Assembly (NCBI RefSeq): GCF_902652685.1
Contig: NZ_CACRUY010000044.1
Location: forward strand, 1-48,005
Direction of reading: 5' to 3'
DNA from: Mycobacterium sp. Marseille-P9652
GTDB taxonomy: Bacteria > Actinomycetota > Actinomycetes > Mycobacteriales > Mycobacteriaceae
DNA length: 48,005 nucleotides
Below the pieces are notes generated by a model. It was not told the origin of the DNA and did not search any database. It saw only the letters and a program-made list of their open reading frames with translations. Made by a program: the position numbers and the translations under genes. This document shows positions 15,863 to 25,460 of this stretch, piece after piece. Position 1 is the first letter of the stretch; the number at the start of each line of letters is the position of its first letter.

Positions 15863-17025
15863 AGCGCGCCCGTTCGCGACCGCGACCGAAGTGGCGGTCG
15901 ATCGTCGAGTCCCAGGGCCTGGTCTACGGCACGCCCGCCCGTGACGCGACCGGCGCCGACCGGCCGTACTGGGACGAGTCGGTGCACTACGAATTCGAGA
16001 TGGACGAAATCCTCGCGCTGGAAGCCGACGTCGAGCTGCTGCACTCGATGTGCATGAACGCCGTCGAGCAGGTCGTGCTGATGGAGCGGTACGCGGATTT
16101 CGGCCTGCCGGAATGGAGTTGGCAGGCGATCGGCGAGTCGTGGCGGCGCTCCGACCCCCATGTGTACGGGCGGTTCGACCTTCGTTACGACGGCCGGCGG
16201 CCTGCGGTGCTGCTCGAGTACAACGCCGACACGCCGACCACCCTGCTGGAGGCGGCGATCCTGCAGTGGTACTGGCTGAAGGACGTGTTCCCCAACGACG
16301 ACCAGTGGAACTCGCTGCACGAGCAGCTGGTCGACCGATGGAAAGTGGTTCGGGACTTGTTGCCCGGCAACGAGATTCACTTCACCTGGTCCGGCGCCGA
16401 GGCCACCGGCGAGGATCAGATCACCACCACCTACATGCAGGAGACCGCCGCCGAGGCGGGCTTCAACACCGTGGGGTTGACCATCGAGGACATCGGCTGG
16501 GACGCCGCCCTGGAGCGGTTCGTCGACCTCGAGGAGTCGGAGATCCACGCGATCTTCAAGCTGCACCCGTGGGAGTGGGTGCTCGACGACGAGTTCGGCA
16601 AGTACGCGGTGTCGAGCCTGCCGCGCACGACGTGGATCGAGCCGCTGTGGAAGACGCTGCTGTCGAACAAGGCGATCCTGGCCGTGCTGTGGGAGATGTA
16701 TCCCGGCCACCCAAACCTCCTGCCCGCCTACCTCGACGACCCGCACGAGCTGGTCGAATACGTCCGCAAGCCGAAGCTCGGTCGCGAGGGGGCGAACATC
16801 ACCGTCGTCGGCGCCGGGATGGAGACCGCCACCGGCGGCGTCTACGGCGAGGAGGGGTACGTCTACCAACTGCTGGACCCGCTGCCCGAATTCGACGACA
16901 TGCGCCCCGCATTGGGGGCGTGGATCGTCGGCGACTCATCGGCCGGGCTGGGCATCCGCGAGACGGCCGGCCTGATCACCGACGACGGCGCGGCCTTCGT
17001 GCCCCATCGGATTCCGCTCAAATGA
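15859..17025 (+). CDS. Glutathionylspermidine-synthase-like ATP-grasp ligase (YgiC/YjfC family)
   Basis: The 388-aa protein has the full synthetase-domain signature set of GspS and YgiC: RFDLRYDG, LLEYNADTPTTLLEA, FKLHPWEW, IEPLWKTLLSNKAILAVLWE, LLPAYL, RKPKLGREGANI and GIRETAGLI. Lys and Glu ATP/Mg ligands appear present. No N-terminal CHAP amidase domain is found, so it resembles YgiC and not bifunctional E. coli GspS. The family joins a carboxylate to an amine using ATP. Mycobacteria lack glutathione, so the acceptor must be something else. The start overlaps the previous stop by 4 bases. A decarboxylase-spermidine synthase fusion 2 kb away suggests that the amine is a polyamine. Confidence 0.93.
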   Translation: MKRARSRPRPKWRSIVESQGLVYGTPARDATGADRPYWDESVHYEFEMDEILALEADVELLHSMCMNAVEQVVLMERYADFGLPEWSWQAIGESWRRSDPHVYGRFDLRYDGRRPAVLLEYNADTPTTLLEAAILQWYWLKDVFPNDDQWNSLHEQLVDRWKVVRDLLPGNEIHFTWSGAEATGEDQITTTYMQETAAEAGFNTVGLTIEDIGWDAALERFVDLEESEIHAIFKLHPWEWVLDDEFGKYAVSSLPRTTWIEPLWKTLLSNKAILAVLWEMYPGHPNLLPAYLDDPHELVEYVRKPKLGREGANITVVGAGMETATGGVYGEEGYVYQLLDPLPEFDDMRPALGAWIVGDSSAGLGIRETAGLITDDGAAFVPHRIPLK

Positions 17026-17058
17026 ACTTCCCGCCAACATGATTGGAGTTGATCGCCG

Positions 17059-17529
17059 ATGACCCAGCGCGACATGGCGTTGAATTCGAGCTACTGGGAC
17101 CAGGGCTACATGGCCGTGCTCGGCCGCGGCGCCGGCGCGATCGTGCTGTACGCCATCGTCGGCCTGGTCCTGATGCTGATCGGTTTCTACGCGATCGACC
17201 TCACCACTCCCGGGCCGCTGCGCAAGATGGTCGACGCAGGGAAACCGAACGCGATCATCGTGTCGGCCGCCGGCATGGTCAGCATGGCGCTCATCGTGGT
17301 GCTCGCGATCTACGCCTCGTCGGGCAAGCTGCTCGAAGGGCTGGTGGGTGCGGCGGTCTTCGGCCTGGTGGGCATCGCGGCCCAGGTGGTGATGATGCGC
17401 ATCGCCACGTTCGCGATCGGCATCGACATGCACGCGCTGTTCGAGGCCGACGAGTTCTGCCACGAGGCCATGCTGGTGGCCTCGGCGCAATTCGCCCTCG
17501 GGATCGTCGTGGCGGTGGCGATCCTCTAG
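17059..17529 (+). CDS. DUF350 membrane protein (YjfL-like)
   Basis: A 156-aa protein with four TM helices (around 24-46, 73-93, 103-125 and 137-155), a duplicated two-helix unit typical of DUF350/YjfL. It follows the ATP-grasp gene by 33 bases with a GGAG site at 17045-17048. In enterobacteria yjfL lies beside yjfM and yjfC, so all three components of that cassette occur here in one operon. The function is unknown; an envelope-stress role is inferred for the family. Its TAG shares CTAG (17526-17529) with the stop of the convergent PE gene. Confidence 0.88.
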   Translation: MTQRDMALNSSYWDQGYMAVLGRGAGAIVLYAIVGLVLMLIGFYAIDLTTPGPLRKMVDAGKPNAIIVSAAGMVSMALIVVLAIYASSGKLLEGLVGAAVFGLVGIAAQVVMMRIATFAIGIDMHALFEADEFCHEAMLVASAQFALGIVVAVAIL

Positions 17530-19064
17530 CCCGTCGGTGTGATCGCGGCGGCGAGCTGCTGGGGCACGTAGTTGATCAGCAGCGGCGCGAGGCCCATGAA
17601 CGGCGTGCCGAAGATGGTGACCGGAATCGTTGTGTTCGGGATGACGGCGCTCAAGTCGATGGTGGCCGTAAGGGGGTGCGGCGGAACGAGAATGCCGTCG
17701 AACGGCAGGTGCAGAATGATCGGCACGGTGAAGCTGGAAATGAACGGGTTCGGGGGCACGGTGACCGGAACCGGGATCGTGATGTTCATGATGGCTTCGC
17801 CGTTGAGGAAGCCGTCCACTACGAAGGCCGGAGTGTCGATCAGCGCGCCGAAGGCTCCGACGGGATTTCCCGCCAAGAGCGCCTGTTGCACCGCGGTCGC
17901 CCCCGTGGCCAGTCCGTTGAGGGCTGAAAGCGGCGCACCCGCGACCGCGTAGCTGAACACCAGCGGCAGCCCGAAGTAGGTCGCGAGGTAGCCGTTCGCC
18001 GTGGGGGGAAGCCCCAATTGCACGTCAAGCTGGGCCACCGCCGAAATGCTCGGGATCGTCAGCTTGTTGAGCACGTTGGTGAAGTTCTGCGACATCTGTC
18101 GCGGGATCGACGGCGGAATGAGGTCCGTCAGATACTGCGCCTCCTGGCCGGGGATGTTCAGGATGTTGAAGAAGTCGCCGAGCGGGCCGAGCAGTGTGGG
18201 ACTCACCCCCGCAGTGACGGTGACATCGGGGAAGTTGATAGCCAGATCAAGCGCGACCGGGCCGGGATTGGCTCCGGTGACGAAGAGGTTTCCGAAGGCC
18301 TGCGCCACGTCGTTCACCGCACCGAAGTAGTCGCCGGCAAGCCACGCCTGCAACGCCACTCCAAGCCCCGCCCGGAAGGCGGGAAACCCGTTCACGAGGT
18401 CGGTTGCCATGTTGCCCAGCGACGTCACCAACTCCTGGCCGAAACCGATCTGGGTGGCGATGAACTGCTCGGCGAAAGTCAACGGGTTGGCGGCGAGCAG
18501 TTGCTGAATGCCGGCCTGGGTGGTTGCCGGCAGGTTGGCCACGATCGCGGGGAAGTTCTGGATCGTGTAGTTGAGTGTCGCCGCGATCTGCTGCAAGTAG
18601 CCGATCTGGTTGGCGATCACCTGGCGCAGGAACGGGAACGGGTTGGCCCCCCAGGCGCCGAAGAGGGACTGCAGGTTGGCTTCGGTGTGGGCGAAAAGCT
18701 GCACGTAGGCGTCACCGGGCGCGGCGGCCGCGGCCGCGCCGGTGAGGGGCACCGTCGCGGCGCCGAGCAGGTTCTGTTCGGCGTTGGCGAGGTCGGTGCT
18801 CAGGTAGGCCGCCGCGCTGCCGATCAGCACGCGCACGAACTCGTCGTGTAACGCCGCCGCTTGGGTGGTGATGGCCTGGAACTCCTGGCCGAAGGTGCCG
18901 AACAGGCGCGACACGGCGACCGAGACCTCGTCCTGGGCCGCGGCGACCACCCCGGTGGTGGGCCCGGCCGCCGCCGCGGTCGCCTCCTGCAGTCCGGAGC
19001 CGATGTTCGCCAGGTCTCCCGCCGCCGATGTCAACAGGTCCGGTGCTGTGAGCACGAACGACAT
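17526..19064 (-). CDS. PE-family protein (Rv3812 / PE_PGRS62-like)
   Basis: A 512-aa protein beginning MSFVLTAPDLLTSAAGDLANI, a standard PE domain (about 1-95, ending near NAEQNLL). A long region without PGRS repeats follows, then a C-terminal beta-rich domain rich in Pro and Ile (IPVPVTVPPNPF, HLPFDGILVPPHPLTATIDL) that ends NYVPQQLAAAITPTG. The absence of GGX repeats and this C-terminus fit Rv3812, known as PE_PGRS62 despite little PGRS. The ATG at 19062-19064 is preceded by GGAGGGGAG; a longer in-frame start at 19091 is not needed. Secretion by a type VII system is expected. It lies 39 bases downstream of the decarboxylase fusion in the same direction. Confidence 0.9.
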   Translation of the reverse strand: MSFVLTAPDLLTSAAGDLANIGSGLQEATAAAAGPTTGVVAAAQDEVSVAVSRLFGTFGQEFQAITTQAAALHDEFVRVLIGSAAAYLSTDLANAEQNLLGAATVPLTGAAAAAAPGDAYVQLFAHTEANLQSLFGAWGANPFPFLRQVIANQIGYLQQIAATLNYTIQNFPAIVANLPATTQAGIQQLLAANPLTFAEQFIATQIGFGQELVTSLGNMATDLVNGFPAFRAGLGVALQAWLAGDYFGAVNDVAQAFGNLFVTGANPGPVALDLAINFPDVTVTAGVSPTLLGPLGDFFNILNIPGQEAQYLTDLIPPSIPRQMSQNFTNVLNKLTIPSISAVAQLDVQLGLPPTANGYLATYFGLPLVFSYAVAGAPLSALNGLATGATAVQQALLAGNPVGAFGALIDTPAFVVDGFLNGEAIMNITIPVPVTVPPNPFISSFTVPIILHLPFDGILVPPHPLTATIDLSAVIPNTTIPVTIFGTPFMGLAPLLINYVPQQLAAAITPTG

Positions 19065-19103
19065 GGCCGTCTCCCCTCCACGAACCAGCAAGTGAGTCCA
19101 AGC

Positions 19104-21053
19104 CTACTGTGACGGGCCCCACACATCTGGCAAACCCCGAAGGGTCTTCGGCGGAATCGTGGCCGCCCCGAGCGACACGGCGTCCACGGTGTGCGGCCGG
19201 TAGGGCAACGACGGCAACCGCGCGCGCATCGTCGCGACCGGGTCCCCGGTATGCCCGGGCATGCCCGACAGGAACGCCCACTCGTGCTCGTCGCTGCCGA
19301 AGTAGACGACGGTCCCGAAGGTCTCGCCGAAGCGCCGCCACGACCGGCGCAGCGATTCGCTGCGCCAGAGCGTCGGGCACCCGGCCTGGGCGGTCACGAC
19401 GCCGCCGATGTCGCGGCAGCGCTCGAGGAAGTCGGCGTCGTAGAGCCGGTTGTGCTGAGCGGGGCCGGTGCGCTCGTCGGGCAGGTCGACCACCACGATG
19501 TCGTAGCGCGTCCTGGATTGCTCGACGAAGCTCCAGCCGTCGCGGTAGTGCACGGTGACCGGCCCCAAACCCTGCTCGGCGCGGCGCAATTCGTCCACCG
19601 AGTAGCCGTACGGCAGGTGCTCGGCGCACAGCCGGACCGCCTCTGCGTCGATGTCGACGTGGTCGACGCGCGTGGCGCCGGCGGCCACCGCCAGCTGGCT
19701 CACCACGCCCTCGCCGGACCCGATGACGAGGACGCGCTCGATCCGATCCGCCAACAGCAGCGCGGGGACGAGCAACGCCTCGTGATAGACGAGCTGGCTC
19801 AGCTCGGTGCTCTGGCGCTCCCCGTCGCTGAACAGGCCGACGCCCTGGGCCGTGCGGCCGATCACCAGGTGCTGGAAGTCGGTGCGCACGTCGCAGAGGA
19901 CCTCGTCAAGGCGCCAGTGCCGGGTAAGCCCGGGGGCCAGCGGTTCGACGATGTCGCGGGGGGCCGCCCAAGGTGCCCCCTCGGCGACGAAATAGGTTGG
20001 CAGCGGAGCAATTCCGTTGAAGGCCGCCGACGCGTAGCTGGCGGTGTACGCGCCGGCGCCCTCGATGCGGACGTGGTCGCCGGGTCGCAGCGTCACCGGC
20101 AGTGGGTAGCTCCGGTAGAGCACGTCGTCCCCGTCGCACGTCGGACCCGCGACCACCGCGTCGTCAGTCGGATCGCCGTCACGGTCGCTGCGCAACCGGT
20201 AGCGGATGTACTCGTTCTCCGTCTCGGCCAGGCCCCCGTAGCGGCCGACGTCCAGGTACACCCAGCGCCTGCCGTCGGTGCCGGTCCGCGTGGACGCCAC
20301 CTCGCAGTCGATCGTGCCGGCCGACGCGACGAGGGCCCGCCCGGGTTCCACCACGAGCGTCGGCTGCCGGCCCCCGAAGCAGAGCTCCAGCGCCGATCGG
20401 ATGGAGTCGGCGAACGCTTCGAGTGGCGGCGCGCCGGTGGCATACGCGACGGGAAACCCGCCCCCCACGTTGAGTGTCGCCAGCCCCTCGACCGCGTCGA
20501 ATATGTCTGCGGCGCTGCGTATTCCGAGCCCCCAGGCCGCCGGGTCCAGCTGCTGCGAGCCGACATGGAAGCAGACGCCGTCCGGGCGGAGGCCGAGCCG
20601 ACGGGCGTGATCGAGCAGCCCCGCGGCGGCCGCCGGGTCACAACCGAATTTGTGCCCGAACGGGGTGACCGACGCCGGGAATGCCGGAGCGATGCGGCAT
20701 TCCACCCGCGCCCCGGGGGCGTGTCGGGCGAGCGCCGTCGCGCCGTCCTCGGTGTCGAACGCGAACCGCCGCACGCCGGCCGACCACGCCGCGGCCACCG
20801 TCGACGGTTTACGGATCGTGTTGCCGAACGCCAGCAGACGTCCCTCGATGCCTGCCGAGGCGCACGCGGCGATCTCACCGGATGACGCCACGTCGAATTC
20901 GGCACCCTCGGCGGCCAGCAGTCGCAATACCGGATCGGCGGGATTGGCCTTGACCGCGTACCGGATCCGGGCCTCGGGGAGCAGGGCCCGCAATGCACGG
21001 AAGTTACCGCGCACCCGATCGAGATCGATCGTCAGGTAAGGCGTCTCGGGCAC
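19104..21053 (-). CDS. Ornithine-decarboxylase-like / spermidine-synthase-like fusion protein
   Basis: A 649-aa chain with two enzymes. Residues 1-375 are a fold-III PLP decarboxylase: YAVKANP (PLP Lys35), HVGSQ (163-167), GGGFP (197-201), EPGRAL (236-241), and the active-site GPTCDGDD (Cys306, Asp307, Asp310). Residues 380-649 are spermidine-synthase-like: FSDGERQ, LVYHEALLVP, the nucleotide loop VIGSGEGVVSQLA (443-455), HVDIDAEAV, and DIVVVDLPDERTGPAQHNRL with acidic residues replacing the usual DSTDPVGP. Together they could make a diamine and then alkylate it. The substrate may be ornithine or lysine. GTG start; TACTGT (21062-21067) 8 bases upstream is a leaderless-type -10. I recall no such gene here in M. 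tuberculosis. Confidence 0.9.
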   Translation of the reverse strand: MPETPYLTIDLDRVRGNFRALRALLPEARIRYAVKANPADPVLRLLAAEGAEFDVASSGEIAACASAGIEGRLLAFGNTIRKPSTVAAAWSAGVRRFAFDTEDGATALARHAPGARVECRIAPAFPASVTPFGHKFGCDPAAAAGLLDHARRLGLRPDGVCFHVGSQQLDPAAWGLGIRSAADIFDAVEGLATLNVGGGFPVAYATGAPPLEAFADSIRSALELCFGGRQPTLVVEPGRALVASAGTIDCEVASTRTGTDGRRWVYLDVGRYGGLAETENEYIRYRLRSDRDGDPTDDAVVAGPTCDGDDVLYRSYPLPVTLRPGDHVRIEGAGAYTASYASAAFNGIAPLPTYFVAEGAPWAAPRDIVEPLAPGLTRHWRLDEVLCDVRTDFQHLVIGRTAQGVGLFSDGERQSTELSQLVYHEALLVPALLLADRIERVLVIGSGEGVVSQLAVAAGATRVDHVDIDAEAVRLCAEHLPYGYSVDELRRAEQGLGPVTVHYRDGWSFVEQSRTRYDIVVVDLPDERTGPAQHNRLYDADFLERCRDIGGVVTAQAGCPTLWRSESLRRSWRRFGETFGTVVYFGSDEHEWAFLSGMPGHTGDPVATMRARLPSLPYRPHTVDAVSLGAATIPPKTLRGLPDVWGPSQ

Positions 21054-21061
21054 AGGAGGCT

Positions 21062-21067
21062 ACAGTA
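21062..21067 (-). promoter_or_regulatory. Possible -10 (TACTGT) for the decarboxylase-synthase fusion
   Basis: Read on the minus strand, TACTGT fits TANNNT and lies 8 bases before the GTG start. The gap to the upstream amidase gene is only 22 bases, so the fusion could be both read through and independently started. Confidence 0.35.
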
Positions 21068-21075
21068 GTGTCCGT

Positions 21076-22716
21076 TCAGGCGCCGGGGTGCGCGGGCAGC
21101 GAGAAGTGTTCGGGCGGCACGGTCGGACCGCTCGGGGATTGCGTCGAGAGCGGTGTGGTGATGCCGTCTACGACCTCGGTGACGTTCCCCGTGAGCCGTT
21201 CGAAGTTCAGGGTGCCGTGCTGGAAATTCTGCGTGATCTGCAGCGGCTCTTGGATTTCCGCGCTGGTCGGCAGCCCGAGCGGACCGCGCTCGTAGCTCAG
21301 TGACGCCCAGGCGTCATAGATGGCGCCGGTGACGGGCTGCGCGCCGGTCACCGGCGACCAGTACATCGCGCCCCTGGCGAACGTGACGTAGCGGGAGTCG
21401 CCCTCCCCGCTGTCCTCGGGGGAGGTCGGCGCGCCCAGCACGCTGTTCATGCCGCCGAGTTCTTGCCAGCGCTCGTAGATCGCGCCGCCCTGCAGGGCCT
21501 TGATCAGCTCTTCGGGCGGGTCGTTGAAATGCGATGCGACGTCGCGGATCTCGTCCATCAGCGCGTAGGCGGCGTTGCCCGGGCAGTCGGTGTTCCCGAC
21601 GTCGCGGTGGGTGAAGATCGTCGGCAGCGTCGCCGTGGCGCCCGCGGGGAAGGTGGTGTAGTGGCTGCCGGCCGACTCGAGGGCGACGGTGCCCTTGGGG
21701 TCGACGCCGTCGAGGCCCAGACGCCAGCCGAGCAGCCGGCCCACGGTGCGCAGCTGGATCGGTGTCGGCGGCACGTCGTCGAAGTTGCCGATCATCGCCA
21801 CGCCCCAGGTGTTGCGGTTGAAACCGCCGGTGTGGAAGCCCTCGACGGCCTTGGTGAGACCGCCCGCGCTGCCCTCGAACACCTGGCCGTACTTGTCGAC
21901 CAGCGCGTTGTAGGCGATGTCGCACCACCCCAGCGTCTTGCTGTGATAGGTGTAGATCGCCTTGACGATGCCGGCGGATTCCAGCGGGGAATAGTCGTTA
22001 CTGCCGGCGGTGTGGTGGATGACGGCGGCGCGAACCCCGTTGTCGTACTGGGGCGTTCCGCATCGCAGCGATTCGTCGGCGCCCCATTCCGCCCGGCTGA
22101 TGATCGGCGGCGCCTGCCCCGGCATCAGGACCCCCGCCGGTGGCGTCCAGTGCGTTTCGACAGGGGCCTGCGGCGGGGAGATGAGGATCGCCGAGATGTT
22201 CTGCCCGAAGGGCTGCTCCCGGGACGCCGGCCGGTAGCCCAGGCCGTCCGGGGGCGGCGCGGCGGGCGCGGTCACCGCGGCGTCCAGCGGGCGCGTGACG
22301 GCGACCTGCACCGTGGTGGTGGTGCCGACGAACACCGGGTCGGTGCTCCGCGGCCCCTCCTGGGGGTCTCCCGCCGGCGCGTCGGCGCCGGCCGGGGAAT
22401 CCGGGGCCGCCGTCTCGTACTCGGTCTGGTACCAGGGCCCCCACGAGCCGTCGGGGCGCTTCGCGCGGACCCGCGTGGAGGTGCCGGCGAGGTCGCCGGT
22501 GAGGGCGACGAGCGAGAAGGGGGTCGGCTGGCTGAGCTCGCGCACCGTCACGCCGGCGCCGAGCCCGGTCAGCGGCTGCTCGGCGAGTTGGGTGTCGCGG
22601 GCGCGGGTCGGCTCGGGGGCGCGGTGACCGCGGGTTGCTCCGGCCGCCCAGGAGACGATGACGACGGTCGCCGCGACTGCGGTGAGCAACATCGTCGGCG
22701 CGCGACTGCGGGACAC
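21076..22716 (-). CDS. Peptidoglycan-recognition (N-acetylmuramoyl-L-alanine amidase) protein with LGFP repeats (Rv3811-like)
   Basis: A 546-aa exported protein. An N-terminal hydrophobic segment (RAPTMLLTAVAATVVIVSWAAG) is a signal peptide or anchor. The PGRP/amidase-2 domain (about 205-365) shows RAEWGADESLRC, VIHHTAGSNDYS (zinc His) and FTHRDVGNTDCPG (His and Cys zinc ligands), so it should be active on the lactyl-Ala bond. The C-terminus has LGFP cell-wall repeats (SVLGAPTSPE, GPLGLPTSAE). GTG start; TAACAT (22722-22727 on the minus strand) is a possible -10. Length agrees with Rv3811 (539 aa by memory). Confidence 0.92.
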   Translation of the reverse strand: MSRSRAPTMLLTAVAATVVIVSWAAGATRGHRAPEPTRARDTQLAEQPLTGLGAGVTVRELSQPTPFSLVALTGDLAGTSTRVRAKRPDGSWGPWYQTEYETAAPDSPAGADAPAGDPQEGPRSTDPVFVGTTTTVQVAVTRPLDAAVTAPAAPPPDGLGYRPASREQPFGQNISAILISPPQAPVETHWTPPAGVLMPGQAPPIISRAEWGADESLRCGTPQYDNGVRAAVIHHTAGSNDYSPLESAGIVKAIYTYHSKTLGWCDIAYNALVDKYGQVFEGSAGGLTKAVEGFHTGGFNRNTWGVAMIGNFDDVPPTPIQLRTVGRLLGWRLGLDGVDPKGTVALESAGSHYTTFPAGATATLPTIFTHRDVGNTDCPGNAAYALMDEIRDVASHFNDPPEELIKALQGGAIYERWQELGGMNSVLGAPTSPEDSGEGDSRYVTFARGAMYWSPVTGAQPVTGAIYDAWASLSYERGPLGLPTSAEIQEPLQITQNFQHGTLNFERLTGNVTEVVDGITTPLSTQSPSGPTVPPEHFSLPAHPGA

Positions 22717-22795
22717 CAGCTGATGTTACTCATGTGTCTAGTGTTATTTCTGTGACGACACGGTCTTGGGCGTGAAAAGAGCCCGAACGTGCGTC

Positions 22796-22854
22796 GACGG
22801 CACCGCAGAGGGGGTTTGCTGGGTTCCGAAGTCCATGCGCTCTGCGGTGCCGTC
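22796..22854. terminator. 15-bp stem hairpin downstream of erp
   Basis: GACGGCACCGCAGAG (22796-22810) pairs perfectly with 22840-22854 across a 29-base loop. It begins 20 bases after the erp stop on the minus strand, so it is probably the erp terminator. The surrounding 22717-22874 gap also holds the promoter of the Rv3811-like gene. Confidence 0.6.
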
Positions 22855-22874
22855 TGGTGACGGGTCCGGTGGAG

Positions 22875-24008
22875 TTAGACGGGCGGAAGGGTCGGTGCCG
22901 GGAGGGCACCGGCGGCCGCCGGCAGGGCGCCGGCGGCACCCGCTGCGGCAGGGAGGGCGCCGGCGGCCGCCCCCGGGAGAGCCCCGGCGGCACCCGCCGC
23001 ACCCGGCAGGGCGGCGGCGGCACCGGGAAGGGCACCGGCGGCCGCACCCGGGAGGGCGCCCGCGGCGTGCGGCAGCGCACCGGCGGCGCCGGCCGCGGCC
23101 GGCAGGGCACCGGCGGCGGCACCCGGGAGGGCACCGGCCGCGCCGGGCAGGGCACCGGCGGCACCCGGCAGGGCACCGGCGGCTGCCGGGGCTCCGGCGG
23201 CGCCGTGCTGGACGCCCTGCATGATCGCCGGCATCACCAGGCCCTTGAGCAGGTCGATCGCCTGGCTGGCACCCAGCTGGTTGGCGGCCTGCATGACGTC
23301 GTTGATCAGGCCACCGCCGCCACCGCCGCCGTTGCCGCCGCCGCCACCGAGGCCGGTGCCGCTGCCGATCGGCGAAGCGCCGCCCAGCGTCGACGGGTCG
23401 CCGATGATCGGGTAGGTGCCGCCCGCGCCCGGGTCCAGGCCGGTCTGGGAGTCGATCGGCACCTCACTGGGGGCGAGGGTGGCGGCTCCCGCGCCGGGGG
23501 CGACGCCCGCCGGGCTGGTCAGACCGGGGTTGGACAGCGCCGGGTTGAGCCCGGCGGCCGGGGTGGTGACGCCCGGCGCCGTCGCGGCCCCACCCGGGGT
23601 TGTCGGCGGCAGGGCGGACGGCGAGGTCAGGCCCGGGGTCGTCGGGGCCAGGCCGGGGCTGGTCAGCGCGGGGCTGGTCAAACCGGGGCTGGTCAGGCCG
23701 GGGGTGCCCAGGCCGGGAGTCCCCAGGCCCGGACTGGTCAGGCCCGGCGTGGTGGCACCGGTCCCGCCGCTCAGCGCGGGCACCGGCGGCAGGTTGATCC
23801 CGAACTGCGACAGACCCTGCGACAGAGCGCCCATCAGCTCGCCCGGCAGGTCGGACATGACCGCCGCCTGCTTGAACTCGTGGTGCTCGGCCGGCTTGGT
23901 CGCGCCGGTCGACTCGTAGACAAGGAAGTATGCGCACGGACTCGCGACTGCCACGGCGGCGACCGCGCTCATGGCTGTCGAAAGCTTGCGTCGGCGTCGG
24001 TTCGGCAC
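22875..24008 (-). CDS. erp: Exported repetitive protein Erp
   Basis: This 377-aa cell-surface virulence-type protein has a signal sequence (RRRRKLSTAMSAVAAVAVASPCAYF). A central stretch of PGLTS/PGLGT repeats (about 88-130) is the hallmark of Erp (PirG, Rv3810). A Gly run and a helical segment (LINDVMQAANQLGASQAIDLL) follow. The C-terminal 100 residues are Ala-Gly-Ala-Leu-Pro repeats. M. tuberculosis Erp is 284 aa by memory, so this copy is about 90 residues longer, mostly in that tail. GTG start with GAGGAG upstream. Divergent from glf. Confidence 0.93.
   Translation of the reverse strand: MPNRRRRKLSTAMSAVAAVAVASPCAYFLVYESTGATKPAEHHEFKQAAVMSDLPGELMGALSQGLSQFGINLPPVPALSGGTGATTPGLTSPGLGTPGLGTPGLTSPGLTSPALTSPGLAPTTPGLTSPSALPPTTPGGAATAPGVTTPAAGLNPALSNPGLTSPAGVAPGAGAATLAPSEVPIDSQTGLDPGAGGTYPIIGDPSTLGGASPIGSGTGLGGGGGNGGGGGGGLINDVMQAANQLGASQAIDLLKGLVMPAIMQGVQHGAAGAPAAAGALPGAAGALPGAAGALPGAAAGALPAAAGAAGALPHAAGALPGAAAGALPGAAAALPGAAGAAGALPGAAAGALPAAAGAAGALPAAAGALPAPTLPPV
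22899..23201 (-). repeat. Ala-Gly-Ala-Leu-Pro repeat tail in erp
   Basis: Residues 270-370 of Erp consist of about thirteen copies of a GALP/AALP-centred unit (AAGALPG, AAAGALP) encoded by degenerate GC-rich repeats. Such tracts are prone to slippage and length change. Confidence 0.8.
23619..23747 (-). repeat. PGLTS repeats of erp
   Basis: Seven PGLxx units and one PALTS (PGLTS, PGLGT, PGLGT, PGLTS, PGLTS, PALTS, PGLAP, then PGLTS) occur in residues 88-130. Number and sequence of these repeats differ between mycobacterial species. Confidence 0.85.

Positions 24009-25459
<1,451 letters not shown>

Positions 25460-25460
<1 letters not shown>

Noticed and set aside
20993-21295. Small plus-strand gene after AGGAGG at 21054-21059
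   Set aside because: It runs antisense through the conserved C-terminus of the amidase gene and has no domain; the AGGAGG is probably chance.
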